Translations under genes and position numbers: made by a program | NCBI GenBank assembly: GCA_050733695.1 | Contig: JBOHTO010000184.1 | Coordinates: 1-6,155, forward strand | Reading direction: 5' to 3' | Origin: JBOHTO01 sp050733695 | GTDB lineage: Bacteria > Gemmatimonadota > Gemmatimonadetes > Gemmatimonadales > Gemmatimonadaceae | DNA: 6,155 nt | The notes under the pieces: generated by a model | What the model saw: the letters and a program-made list of their open reading frames with translations, nothing else | Told to the model about the DNA's origin: nothing | The model's database searches: none | Part shown: positions 1 to 6,018 of the stretch, piece after piece | Position numbering within the stretch: the first letter of the stretch is position 1 | How the letters are laid out: each line of letters starts with the position of its first letter

Positions 1-84
1 CACAGGGCAGTAAGAAGGCGAGCGGAGCCAACCCGAATTGCACACGAAGTCCGTGTGAAACGTAGCTAGGGGAGGTGACGCCAA
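1..84 (+). promoter_or_regulatory. Structured 5' leader ahead of the small ORF
   Basis: This is a gene-free leader at the edge of the window, so its beginning is not visible. Two local foldbacks can be read. The first is a nested pair: GGG 5-7 with CCC 32-34, enclosing GGC 17-19 with GCC 27-29. The second is a perfect 6-bp hairpin, CACACG 41-46 with CGTGTG 52-57, closing a 5-nt loop AAGTC. A strong Shine-Dalgarno sequence follows at 71-78. The layout of hairpins followed by a ribosome binding site resembles a regulated leader, but I recognise no known riboswitch class. I see no clear promoter. The first foldback is weak and could be chance. Confidence 0.3.
71..78 (+). promoter_or_regulatory. 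Near-perfect Shine-Dalgarno for the 23-codon ORF
   Basis: GGAGGTGA matches the complement of the 16S 3' end over eight bases. It lies six bases before the ATG at 85, which is the classical spacing. No other start in this window has a comparable site. It is the main reason to treat the 23-codon frame as translated. An in-frame TGA at 76-78 lies inside the site, so translation cannot start further upstream. Confidence 0.6.
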
Positions 85-156
85 ATGGAGTTCCTGGCCG
101 GGCTCGTTAGTAATTTGCTGTCATTCGTAATGGCATCCGATCAGCTGTGGTGGTAG
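85..156 (+). CDS. Small hydrophobic peptide (23 aa) ending in Trp-Trp, function unknown
   Basis: This short frame runs from ATG 85 to TAG 154-156 and encodes 23 residues. It begins Met-Glu-Phe-Leu-Ala-Gly. Residues 3-17 form an almost uninterrupted hydrophobic stretch, and the peptide ends DQLWW. The hydrophobic run is a little short for a full membrane span but fits a membrane-associated helix with Trp at the interface. Support comes from the near-perfect Shine-Dalgarno six bases upstream and from the position 37 bases before the HD-GYP start, which itself has a poor ribosome site. It could be a leader peptide whose translation affects the downstream gene, a microprotein partner of the membrane sensor, or a precursor of a peptide signal. 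I recognise no family. With only 23 codons, coding potential cannot be shown from this sequence alone. Confidence 0.45.
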   Translation: MEFLAGLVSNLLSFVMASDQLWW

Positions 157-185
157 GGTAAACCCTAGGGGGACGGGGGTCTCTC
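154..185 (+). promoter_or_regulatory. G-rich hairpin-prone spacer before the HD-GYP start
   Basis: A perfect 5-bp hairpin overlaps the peptide stop codon: TAGGG 154-158, loop TAAA, CCCTA 163-167. Immediately after it, GGGGGAC 168-174 can pair with GTCTCTC 179-185 across a GGGG loop if G-U pairs are allowed. The G-run at 175-179, the only Shine-Dalgarno-like sequence before the ATG at 194, sits in that second hairpin, 14 bases from the start. Ribosomes reaching the peptide stop would disturb the first hairpin, so translational coupling is plausible. This is inference from base pairing only. Confidence 0.3.
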
Positions 186-193
186 CGGACACT

Positions 194-1516
194 ATGCGCG
201 GAATTGGTAACTACGTTGGGATCGTTTTCCTTGCTGCTGTTGCTGCGGCGTCAGCGGCATACGTAGCGTGGCCGGGTCTTGACCCTTCCGCGGTTAGAGC
301 GGCAATATGCTTTGCGATCTTGGGCACTTTCGCGAGCTTCATTGCGTTTCAGCTCGCGCGCGGAGCGATCGGCTCGATAGCGTACATACCCGTGCTTACT
401 ATTGCCGTCCTCACGGCGAGCTGGATCGCAATAGTAGCGGCTGCGGCTTCTACCCTCGTCGTCCAGCTATTAGCTCGACGGCCAGCCATTAAGGTCGCCT
501 TTAACGTCGCGCAGTACTCCTTCTCCGTCGCCATAGCCGTTATTGTCTACCGGCTTCTTGGCGGTGCCCCGTTGTTACGAAGCGAAGAGTACGCCGTTCT
601 CCCGTACGTGGCGATGTTCGCTGCATTCATTGTCGCAAACACCACAGCGGTCAGCGCTGCCGTAGCCATTAGCGAGGGGAGGCGCGTCGGGGATGTATGG
701 CGTGAGAACACGCTCGGAACGATCATCTACGACGTGTTCTCGCTCCCGCTCGTGTACATTTTTGCCTGGACGTACCTGGCGTATGATGTAATCGGCGCGG
801 TGGTCCTCTCTCTACCGCTTCTTGGTGTTCGCCAACTCTACAAGACCAACGCAGATCTACAGAAGATCAACCAGGATCTCTTACAGCTCATGGTGGCGGC
901 TATTGAAGCGCGGGATCCTTACACGTCGGGTCACTCGCGCCGCGTTTCGGAGTATGCCAAAATCATCGCAAGGGCACGCGGCCTACGTGCCCGGCAAGTC
1001 GAACGCATCGGCGTTGCGGCGCTCTTGCACGATGTCGGCAAGATTCATGAGATCTATGCCCCGATACTTCGCAAACCAGCGCGCCTGACGAGCGACGAGA
1101 CGCGTGTTATTCAAACGCATCCGATAAAGAGCGCAGAACTCGTACAGAATGTCGACCAACTCAAGGATGTCGTAGGGCCTATTCGATACCATCACGAGAA
1201 CTGGGATGGATCGGGTTACCCGGAGGGACTCGCAGGAGAACGAATCCCTCTGGCCGCTCGCATAATCATGATTGCGGACACGATCGACGCGATGACGAGC
1301 GATCGCCCCTATCGTGCGGCTCTCGGAGAAGCAGAGGTTAGACGCGAACTGGTCCGATACGCCGGGAAGCAGTTCGACCCCGAACTATGTCGACTACTTC
1401 TTCTGAGTCCGCACTTCTCAAGATTGTTTCATCCTGTGCCACTTCCTTCCCAGCCGGCATTCGGGCCGGCATTCGGAGCCACGGTTCGTCGTCGAGCGGA
1501 AAGCAACAGAGCTTGA
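194..1516 (+). CDS. Membrane-anchored HD-GYP protein, predicted c-di-GMP phosphodiesterase
   Basis: This 440-residue protein has two parts. Residues 1-212 are very hydrophobic, with roughly seven or eight predicted membrane segments, and form a sensor-like domain. It is reminiscent of MASE-type N-termini, but I cannot assign the family. Residues 213-240 look like a linking signalling helix leading into DPYTSGH (241-247). The HD-GYP domain follows: HD pair H279-D280 in LLHDVGK, then H309, HHE 333-335, WDGSGYP 337-343 with an intact GYP, and ADTIDAMTSDRPYR 361-374. All residues expected to bind metal are present, so hydrolysis of cyclic-di-GMP at the inner membrane is likely. The C-terminal 35 residues are Pro/Arg-rich and include a duplicated PAFG. 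ATG 194 is the first start after an in-frame TAA at 128-130. Its ribosome site is weak, so it may be coupled to the small peptide upstream. Confidence 0.93.
   Translation: MRGIGNYVGIVFLAAVAAASAAYVAWPGLDPSAVRAAICFAILGTFASFIAFQLARGAIGSIAYIPVLTIAVLTASWIAIVAAAASTLVVQLLARRPAIKVAFNVAQYSFSVAIAVIVYRLLGGAPLLRSEEYAVLPYVAMFAAFIVANTTAVSAAVAISEGRRVGDVWRENTLGTIIYDVFSLPLVYIFAWTYLAYDVIGAVVLSLPLLGVRQLYKTNADLQKINQDLLQLMVAAIEARDPYTSGHSRRVSEYAKIIARARGLRARQVERIGVAALLHDVGKIHEIYAPILRKPARLTSDETRVIQTHPIKSAELVQNVDQLKDVVGPIRYHHENWDGSGYPEGLAGERIPLAARIIMIADTIDAMTSDRPYRAALGEAEVRRELVRYAGKQFDPELCRLLLLSPHFSRLFHPVPLPSQPAFGPAFGATVRRRAESNRA
1453..1476 (+). repeat. 12-bp perfect tandem duplication in the HD-GYP 3' end
   Basis: GCCGGCATTCGG occurs twice back to back inside the coding region and keeps the frame. 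It adds a second PAFG to the poorly conserved C-terminal tail. It looks like a simple slippage duplication outside the catalytic domain. Confidence 0.8.
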
Positions 1517-1578
1517 CTTCAGGTTGACTCTTGCCCAAGGGACGCCTTTGTGCCGTGCGCTTGTGCAAGACGCATGGA
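1517..1578. other. Convergent intergenic gap with no visible terminator
   Basis: These 62 bases separate the ends of two convergent genes. TTGTGC occurs twice within a few bases, and CTTGTGCAAG is a short palindrome. No GC-rich stem followed by a T-run is visible on either strand, so transcription end points here cannot be assigned. Confidence 0.5.
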
Positions 1579-4500
1579 TCAATCAAGCATTGCACTGATT
1601 TCCGGCGGCAAAGGGTATCGATCGCGGCGGTGGACCCGAACGTACTCCCGTAGCAGGTCTAGGGCCTCGCCGTCTCGCCCCATGAGCTTCAGGCCAAGAC
1701 AGAGGGAGTAGGCCCCTTCGTCCTGCGCGTTCATCGTGCGACTTTGGCGATGGAGAATCTCGAGTTCGCGCACGACATTGTCATCGATGGGTCCTGATCC
1801 GATTGCACTTGCCACGCGAACCGCAATGGAAAGAGCACCGAGCCTTGGCCGCACGGCTCTCGACCCAGCGGTTGCTTCAAGCCCCGACTTCGCGAGTTCT
1901 TCGGCGAGTTCTAGCTGTTCTCCATCGAGCGCAAGGTAGGCGAGAAGCTGCTCGTCGCCTTCGAGGAATAAGCGTTCTTCATCGGCGACCTGAACTTGCA
2001 TGGATGCGTCGTACCACGCCCTTGTCTTCGGGATGTCCCGGACCTCATGAAAGAGCCATGCGAGTTGTGTCGCTGCGGCACGCGCGCTCGCCACGAACTT
2101 ATGGCGCAACGATAATTCATACGATTCCCTGAGAAGAGCGACAGCGTCGGCAGATTCGCCTCCAAAGCGTAGCACGGCCCCGGCATGTCGCAGCGATCGT
2201 ATAAGGGTTGGTATGTCATTCTCCCGCGCGATCTCGACAAACGGCGCGACCACTCGAAGGGCACGATCAAGGTCCCCGAAGCCCGCATGGTATATCAGTT
2301 CCAGGTGAAGAGCATGGATGCTTCTTGGTGGCGCAGTCGAGATGAGAGGCGCGGTGAGATCGTACAGGTCCTTGGCAGCAGCCGGCTTGCCGATGTTGTC
2401 AGCAAATATGCATGCCCATGTGGTCGCGATGATTCGATGATCACTTGATGCAACAGGATCGACCGCACACGCAGCTGCCTTTTCGTAGAGCTCGATCAGA
2501 TCCGTATCCAAGTGCCAACGCGTTTCGAGAAGAGTGAACTCGAGGTCGCTATGACGGGCCTCGTTGGACGTTGCGTTCTTTCGGCCCGACTCCTCCTGTT
2601 GCAGGTGGACAAGGAGCGCACTCCAGCGTCCGGCTGCGGAAAGGGCATGTTTTAAGCCCCGCAAGAGGACGTCCCGATCATTCTGCAACGACGCACCCGC
2701 GAGCGCCCGCTCGAAGATCGGAACCGCCTCATCAGGCGCGCCGAGCTGTAGCAGATGATAACCGCACGAAATCGCCAGCTTGAGCGCCCGAGCGTCCTCG
2801 CCCACTGCGCGATAGTGATCTGCGCAGTCCCACAGAAGCGAGCTCGATCCTGTCCTCTCCACCTCGCCTTCCAGCAGCAGTGCGATCTGCCGATGCAGAA
2901 GCAGTCGCGCCGGCGGAGCCAGGAGATTCACCACCTCCACCGCGATGAGCTCGTGCCGCAACTGCAGGTGGTTGCCGTCAGCCAGCAGCAGGTCCTGCTC
3001 GTGAAGCTCCTGCAGTTGCAGCGCGAGTTCCGATGTTGGCACCTGCAGTAGCTCAACAAGCCTGTCGATCGTCGCGTTCCGGCCGAGCAGAGCGCACGAC
3101 TGCAGCGTGGAACGCGTGCCGGCAGAAAGCGCTAGCACCCTGTCCCGAAGCATCGCCGATAGCGTTGGCGGAATCTCGGTTCGATATCCCGTGGCCGATC
3201 CGCACCGCGCCAACTCGACCAGAAAAAGAGGGTTGCCCGCCGCCGTTCCCACCGCCCACGACACGAAGTCCTCCGTCGGCTCCTCGCCGCGATCCCGCAG
3301 CATTGTCTCAACAAGCGCACGAGCCGCAGCCTCCCCAAGTGGCTCCAGCCGGTGCGCCAGATGACTCTCGGCGCGCCGGTCCCCGGACCAGTTTGCGCGC
3401 GCGGGCGTCCGTACACGGGATGTCACGAGAAACATCACCGCCCTGCCCCCAACCCAACCGAAGAGCCGCTGCATGAGCTCCAGCGACTGCGCATCCGCCC
3501 AGTGACAATCCTCGGCGACGAGAAGAATCCGATTCTCCTCCGCCGTGGCATCCAGCAGGTCGATCATCGCGTGCTCAATCTGCAGCCGCAGGAGAACCGC
3601 TTCATGCGTGTCCGCGGTCGGCTCCCGCACGGAGATGTCGTGATCGGTGAGACGCTTGAGCAACGCGAGCGAAGCCGGATCACAGCCCAGCGCGCCGGGA
3701 AGCGCCAGGAGCTGAGGAATCACGTCGACGAAGAATGAAAGTGGCCGCCCCTCATCGCTCGGCTGCCGCGGCGAAGCGACTGTGCGGAAACCGGCGAGAT
3801 CGCCGCGCTTGCGAACCTCCGCCACCACACGAGTCTTCCCGATCCCGGCGCCGCCCCAGATGAGACAGGCGCTCCCCCGACCTTTACGCGCGCTGTCCAG
3901 CCGCCCGACCAGGAGCGCCATCGTCTCTTCCCGTCCCCTGAACCGTGTGAGCGACGGCCCAATGTGCTGCGCTCCGCTCAACCGCTCTGCAATCCGCCTC
4001 CGCAACACACTGGGCGCCACCCTGATGTCACGGCCGCTCGAATCGGGACCGAGCTCCACCAGATAGCGGTCGATGATGCCTATCGCTTCCTGCTTGGAAC
4101 CGACCATCGCAGTCGCCTCCGCCAGCGCGAGCGTCGCTTCCTCGTTCAGTGGATCGATGCGCAGACACTTGCGCCCGAACAGCTCCACGCCAGTCCAGTC
4201 GCCGCGGCTGCGACGCTCCAGCATCACGCCCAGCAACGTTCGGCGCAGGCGACCGTTGACGTGCGCGCGCTGAGCCTCGACCCACTCCGTGTGCGCAGTC
4301 GACAGATCGGGGGCGTACGCGGGAAGAAACTCTCCAGCCTCCGCCAGCTCCACACCAGACATATTCGACGAGAGTCGCTCGTAGTCGAGATCCACCACGT
4401 CGGCGGGTAGCCATACGGCGTCGCCGTCAACCTCGATCGGCACACCGAGCTGCTTCAGCTTGTAGATGGTCTGCCGCAAACAGTGGCGGCCGGACTCGGG

Positions 4501-4665
4501 CGCAACCCCGGCCCAGAATAGCTCGGTCAGCGTCTTCCGGCCGATCCGCCTGCCTCGCTCGATGGCGAGATACAGCACGACCGCGAACAGCACCTGGCTC
4601 TCGGGGCGCAGGCGCGACCGATCTGTCTGGATGCTGCTCTCCCCCATGCTGCGAACCCGGACCAT
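1579..4665 (-). CDS. Large BTAD/AAA-ATPase transcriptional regulator (AfsR/MalT-like architecture)
   Basis: This is a very long cytoplasmic regulator of 1028 residues from ATG 4665. Residues 1-95 resemble the winged-helix DNA-binding unit of SARP/BTAD proteins, including LTELFWAG and CLRQTIYKLKQLG. Residues 97-235 fit the bacterial transcriptional activator (BTAD) helical domain. An NTPase follows: FRGREE near 242, Walker A GGAGIGKT 271-278, Walker B region ILLVAEDCHWAD 380-391, and GNPLFLVEL 478-486, as in MalT/LuxR-type ATPases. Residues of about 570-1020 are Ala/Leu-rich helical repeats, probably TPR-like and suited to ligand or partner binding. I see no C-terminal LuxR helix-turn-helix, so DNA binding would be N-terminal. 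ATG 4665 is preferred because MVRVRSMG fits the usual first strand and a GGGGG run lies 5 bases upstream. A GTG at 4695 would add ten residues. The gene converges on the HD-GYP gene with a 62-base gap. No target operon is evident. Confidence 0.9.
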   Translation of the reverse strand: MVRVRSMGESSIQTDRSRLRPESQVLFAVVLYLAIERGRRIGRKTLTELFWAGVAPESGRHCLRQTIYKLKQLGVPIEVDGDAVWLPADVVDLDYERLSSNMSGVELAEAGEFLPAYAPDLSTAHTEWVEAQRAHVNGRLRRTLLGVMLERRSRGDWTGVELFGRKCLRIDPLNEEATLALAEATAMVGSKQEAIGIIDRYLVELGPDSSGRDIRVAPSVLRRRIAERLSGAQHIGPSLTRFRGREETMALLVGRLDSARKGRGSACLIWGGAGIGKTRVVAEVRKRGDLAGFRTVASPRQPSDEGRPLSFFVDVIPQLLALPGALGCDPASLALLKRLTDHDISVREPTADTHEAVLLRLQIEHAMIDLLDATAEENRILLVAEDCHWADAQSLELMQRLFGWVGGRAVMFLVTSRVRTPARANWSGDRRAESHLAHRLEPLGEAAARALVETMLRDRGEEPTEDFVSWAVGTAAGNPLFLVELARCGSATGYRTEIPPTLSAMLRDRVLALSAGTRSTLQSCALLGRNATIDRLVELLQVPTSELALQLQELHEQDLLLADGNHLQLRHELIAVEVVNLLAPPARLLLHRQIALLLEGEVERTGSSSLLWDCADHYRAVGEDARALKLAISCGYHLLQLGAPDEAVPIFERALAGASLQNDRDVLLRGLKHALSAAGRWSALLVHLQQEESGRKNATSNEARHSDLEFTLLETRWHLDTDLIELYEKAAACAVDPVASSDHRIIATTWACIFADNIGKPAAAKDLYDLTAPLISTAPPRSIHALHLELIYHAGFGDLDRALRVVAPFVEIARENDIPTLIRSLRHAGAVLRFGGESADAVALLRESYELSLRHKFVASARAAATQLAWLFHEVRDIPKTRAWYDASMQVQVADEERLFLEGDEQLLAYLALDGEQLELAEELAKSGLEATAGSRAVRPRLGALSIAVRVASAIGSGPIDDNVVRELEILHRQSRTMNAQDEGAYSLCLGLKLMGRDGEALDLLREYVRVHRRDRYPLPPEISAMLD

Positions 4666-4740
4666 TTGCGCCCCCGGCTGAACTGATCTACTCACCGACA
4701 GGTAGCCGGTCAGGCGTCAGCGTAGCGTCATTTGGCAATT

Positions 4741-4794
4741 GATACGGCGGTGCCGCTGTGTCCGCCAGTGGAGGTCGAGGCGACGGCCCGTATC
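4741..4794. repeat. 54-bp foldback element with 7-bp perfect arms
   Basis: GATACGG 4741-4747 and CCGTATC 4788-4794 are exact inverted repeats. Inside them GCCG 4752-4755 can pair with CGGC 4784-4787, and CGCC 4763-4766 with GGCG 4779-4782, giving a long imperfect stem. A competing hairpin GGCGG 4746-4750 with CCGCC 4762-4766 is possible. It lies 75 to 130 bases upstream of the regulator start and next to other intergenic repeats, so a REP- or MITE-like repeat is more likely than a regulator-specific site. No T-run follows it, so it is not an obvious terminator. Confidence 0.5.
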
Positions 4795-4815
4795 GCGCAT
4801 GGAGTCGAAAAATGG

Positions 4816-4835
4816 GTTCCCGTCTTCCCGGGAAT
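4816..4835. repeat. dRS3-like inverted repeat (TTCCC-N8-GGGAA)
   Basis: TTCCCG 4817-4822 and CGGGAA 4829-4834 pair perfectly around a 6-nt loop. The outer bases G4816 and T4835 can form a wobble pair. The form TTCCC, eight bases, GGGAA is that of the neisserial dRS3 repeat (ATTCCC-N8-GGGAAT) and of similar GGGAATGAC elements in many genomes. The right arm runs directly into the first GGAATGACAG core of the tandem array, so the two belong to one composite element. Confidence 0.6.
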
Positions 4836-4963
4836 GACAGCACCGGGGGTACACTGGGATGACAGCGTTTGGGGGACGCTGGAATGACAGCACTTGGGGG
4901 GACGCTGGAATAAGCGCTTGGCGGACGCTGGAATGACAGCACTGCGGGGACGCTGGAATGACG
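4831..4963. repeat. Tandem array of about 25-bp GGAATGACAGCAC units
   Basis: Six copies of the core GGAATGACAGCAC begin at 4831, 4856, 4881, 4907, 4930 and 4955, a period of 25, 25, 26, 23 and 25 bases. The segment between cores is close to TGGGGGACGCT. Copy two has GGGATG, copy four lacks part of the core (GGAATAAGCGC), and copy six diverges after GGAATGAC. Degenerate copies inside one cluster suggest an old array formed by slippage or repeated insertion. The reverse strand is open across it, but that frame simply translates the repeats. Confidence 0.75.
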
Positions 4964-5057
4964 ACGGCGGTGGACTCACCCCCTCCCCCTGCCACTCGTG
5001 TCTCCGGCGGCGTATCATCGGACGGAACCCGTCACCCTTCACCAGTTCACGCGACCG
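4964..5057 (+). promoter_or_regulatory. Upstream region of the NTF2-like gene with a weak promoter candidate
   Basis: CTGCCA 4989-4994 and TATCAT 5013-5018 are separated by 18 bases and resemble a sigma70-type -35/-10 pair (4 of 6 and 5 of 6 matches). Transcription would start near 5025, leaving a leader of about 33 bases before ATG 5058 and excluding a GTG start at 4998. No Shine-Dalgarno is visible before 5058. The rest of this stretch shows nothing beyond the tail of the repeat array and a C-run at 4978-4989. Confidence 0.28.
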
Positions 5058-5567
5058 ATGACGACCCGGAACCTCCTCACGTTCTCCCTCCTCGCCGCTG
5101 CTGTCCTCGCGACGCCCGACGCCCACGGCCAGACGGCGCCGCCCACGAAACAGGCCGACTCCGCGGCCGTCCTCGCCGCGGTGCAACGAACCTTCGACGC
5201 GATGCGAACGCACGACACGCTCGTCCTGCGCGCTGTATTCGACTCCGGCGCGCGAATCGTCGCGACCAGCTATGACAGTCTGGGCAGCCCGAGGTCGCGC
5301 TCGCTTCCCATCGACCGATTCATTGCCGCCGTCGGCTCGGCGACCGTACCATGGAACGAGCGCATCTGGAATCCCGAAGTGCGAATCGATGACAACATCG
5401 CCACCGTGTGGACAGCCTACGACTTCCACGCCGGCCAGGAGTTCAGCCACTGCGGCACCGATGCCATCCAGCTCGTACGAAGGACGGATGGCTGGAAGAT
5501 CGTCCACATCATCGACACGCACCGGACCGCAGGATGCGAACAGCGCCGCGAACACCACGGCCATTGA
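5058..5567 (+). CDS. Exported NTF2-like (lumazine-binding-like) protein
   Basis: This protein has 169 residues from ATG 5058. It opens with a signal peptide: MTTR, then the hydrophobic run LLTFSLLAAAVLA, and a probable cleavage after AHG at about residue 24. The mature part has the cone-shaped NTF2/SnoaL fold signature: an N-terminal helix (AVLAAVQRTFDAMRTHD), IDRFIAAVG, VWTAYDFHAGQEFSHCGTDAIQLVRRTDGW in blocks, and WKIVHIIDTHRTAGC. The SHCGTDAIQLV to DTHRTAGC pattern is typical of the putative lumazine-binding (DUF4440/Lumazine_bd_2-like) group, whose ligand and role are mostly unknown. It would act in the periplasm. A start at GTG 4998 would add a polar stretch before the signal peptide and is unlikely. 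Its stop shares one base with the next gene's ATG, suggesting coupled translation. Confidence 0.85.
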   Translation: MTTRNLLTFSLLAAAVLATPDAHGQTAPPTKQADSAAVLAAVQRTFDAMRTHDTLVLRAVFDSGARIVATSYDSLGSPRSRSLPIDRFIAAVGSATVPWNERIWNPEVRIDDNIATVWTAYDFHAGQEFSHCGTDAIQLVRRTDGWKIVHIIDTHRTAGCEQRREHHGH

Positions 5568-5956
5568 TGCAGCGCCTCAACATCACGTCGGGCACAAGGT
5601 GGGAGCCGCTCGTGGGATACTCCCGCGCGGTTCGCGTCGGCAGCACGGTCCACGTCTCCGGCACGACCGCTACCGGTGCCGATGGCACACTCGTCGGCGG
5701 TGACGACGCGTACGCGCAGACAGTGCAGACACTGCGCAACATCGCAGACGCACTCGAACGCGCCGGCGCAAGGCTCGAGCATGTCGTGCGCACCCGCATC
5801 TACGTCACGGACATCGGCCGCTGGGAGGACGTCGGCCGAGCACACGGCGAGTTCTTTCGCGATATCCGGCCGGCCACGGCGATGCTGCAGGTCGCCGCCC
5901 TCATCGACCCGGCAATGCTCGTGGAGATCGAGGCGGAGGCCATCGTCACCGACTGA
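5567..5956 (+). CDS. RidA/YjgF/YER057c/UK114-family protein lacking the catalytic Arg
   Basis: This 129-residue protein matches the usual RidA length. Family features include VHVSGTTA (28-35), the helix QTVQTLRNIADALERAGA (51-68), VVRTRIYVTDI (73-83), and RPATAMLQVAALIDPAMLVEIEAEAIV in two blocks (101-127). In E. coli RidA the PAR segment supplies Arg105, which is needed for 2-aminoacrylate imine hydrolysis. Here the matching position is Thr104 in PAT. It therefore probably belongs to a Rid subgroup without the standard deaminase activity. The conserved Glu pair in VEIEA (119-123) is kept. ATG 5567 overlaps the previous stop (TGATG) and no separate ribosome site is visible. No signal peptide is present, so it is likely cytoplasmic, unlike its exported neighbour. 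Starts further upstream are in the other gene and have no family similarity. Confidence 0.92.
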   Translation: MQRLNITSGTRWEPLVGYSRAVRVGSTVHVSGTTATGADGTLVGGDDAYAQTVQTLRNIADALERAGARLEHVVRTRIYVTDIGRWEDVGRAHGEFFRDIRPATAMLQVAALIDPAMLVEIEAEAIVTD

Positions 5957-5981
5957 CCGGGGCGAGAGGATGGGGGTCCGG

Positions 5982-5996
5982 AAAAACGGGCTCCGT
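5982..5996 (-). terminator. Weak minus-strand terminator candidate
   Basis: Read on the minus strand, ACGG-AGC-CCGT forms a 4-bp hairpin followed directly by a run of T. It would serve a minus-strand gene lying beyond the right edge. The stem is short, so this is a tentative call. No plus-strand terminator for the RidA-like gene is visible. Confidence 0.18.
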
Positions 5997-6018
5997 CCGC
6001 GCGTGTGTCTGCGCTACG

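Noticed and set aside
1..84. c-di-GMP-I (GEMM) riboswitch, because the window opens with CACAGGGCA and precedes an HD-GYP gene
   Set aside because: Only this short string matches. The conserved GACGCAAAGCC block and the second receptor stem are absent, so the match is probably chance.
85..156. Tryptophan attenuation leader, because of the tandem TGG codons
   Set aside because: The downstream gene is not a Trp pathway gene, and no terminator/antiterminator pair with a T-run follows.
1579..1800. LuxR-type helix-turn-helix at the C-terminus of the regulator
   Set aside because: The last 70 residues show helical-repeat character and no LuxR recognition-helix pattern.
3033..3476. Plus-strand frame of 147 codons opposite the regulator
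   Set aside because: It lies fully antisense to the ATPase domain, is Pro/Arg-rich, and has no recognisable motif, as expected for a shadow frame in GC-rich DNA.
4831..4963. CRISPR array
   Set aside because: The units are contiguous and degenerate with a 25-base period. There are no unique spacers of typical length and no cas genes.
4998..5057. GTG start at 4998 for the NTF2-like protein
   Set aside because: It would put 20 polar residues before a clear signal peptide, and the promoter candidate would lie inside the extension.
4728..5564. Minus-strand open frame of 278 codons across the intergenic repeats and the NTF2-like gene
   Set aside because: It mirrors the GC-rich NTF2-like gene and translates the tandem repeats as VIPAS-type strings. 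It has no family resemblance.
5408..5566. Longer 182-residue form of the Rid protein
   Set aside because: The extra 53 residues are an out-of-frame reading of the upstream gene and show no Rid similarity. ATG 5567 matches the family N-terminus.
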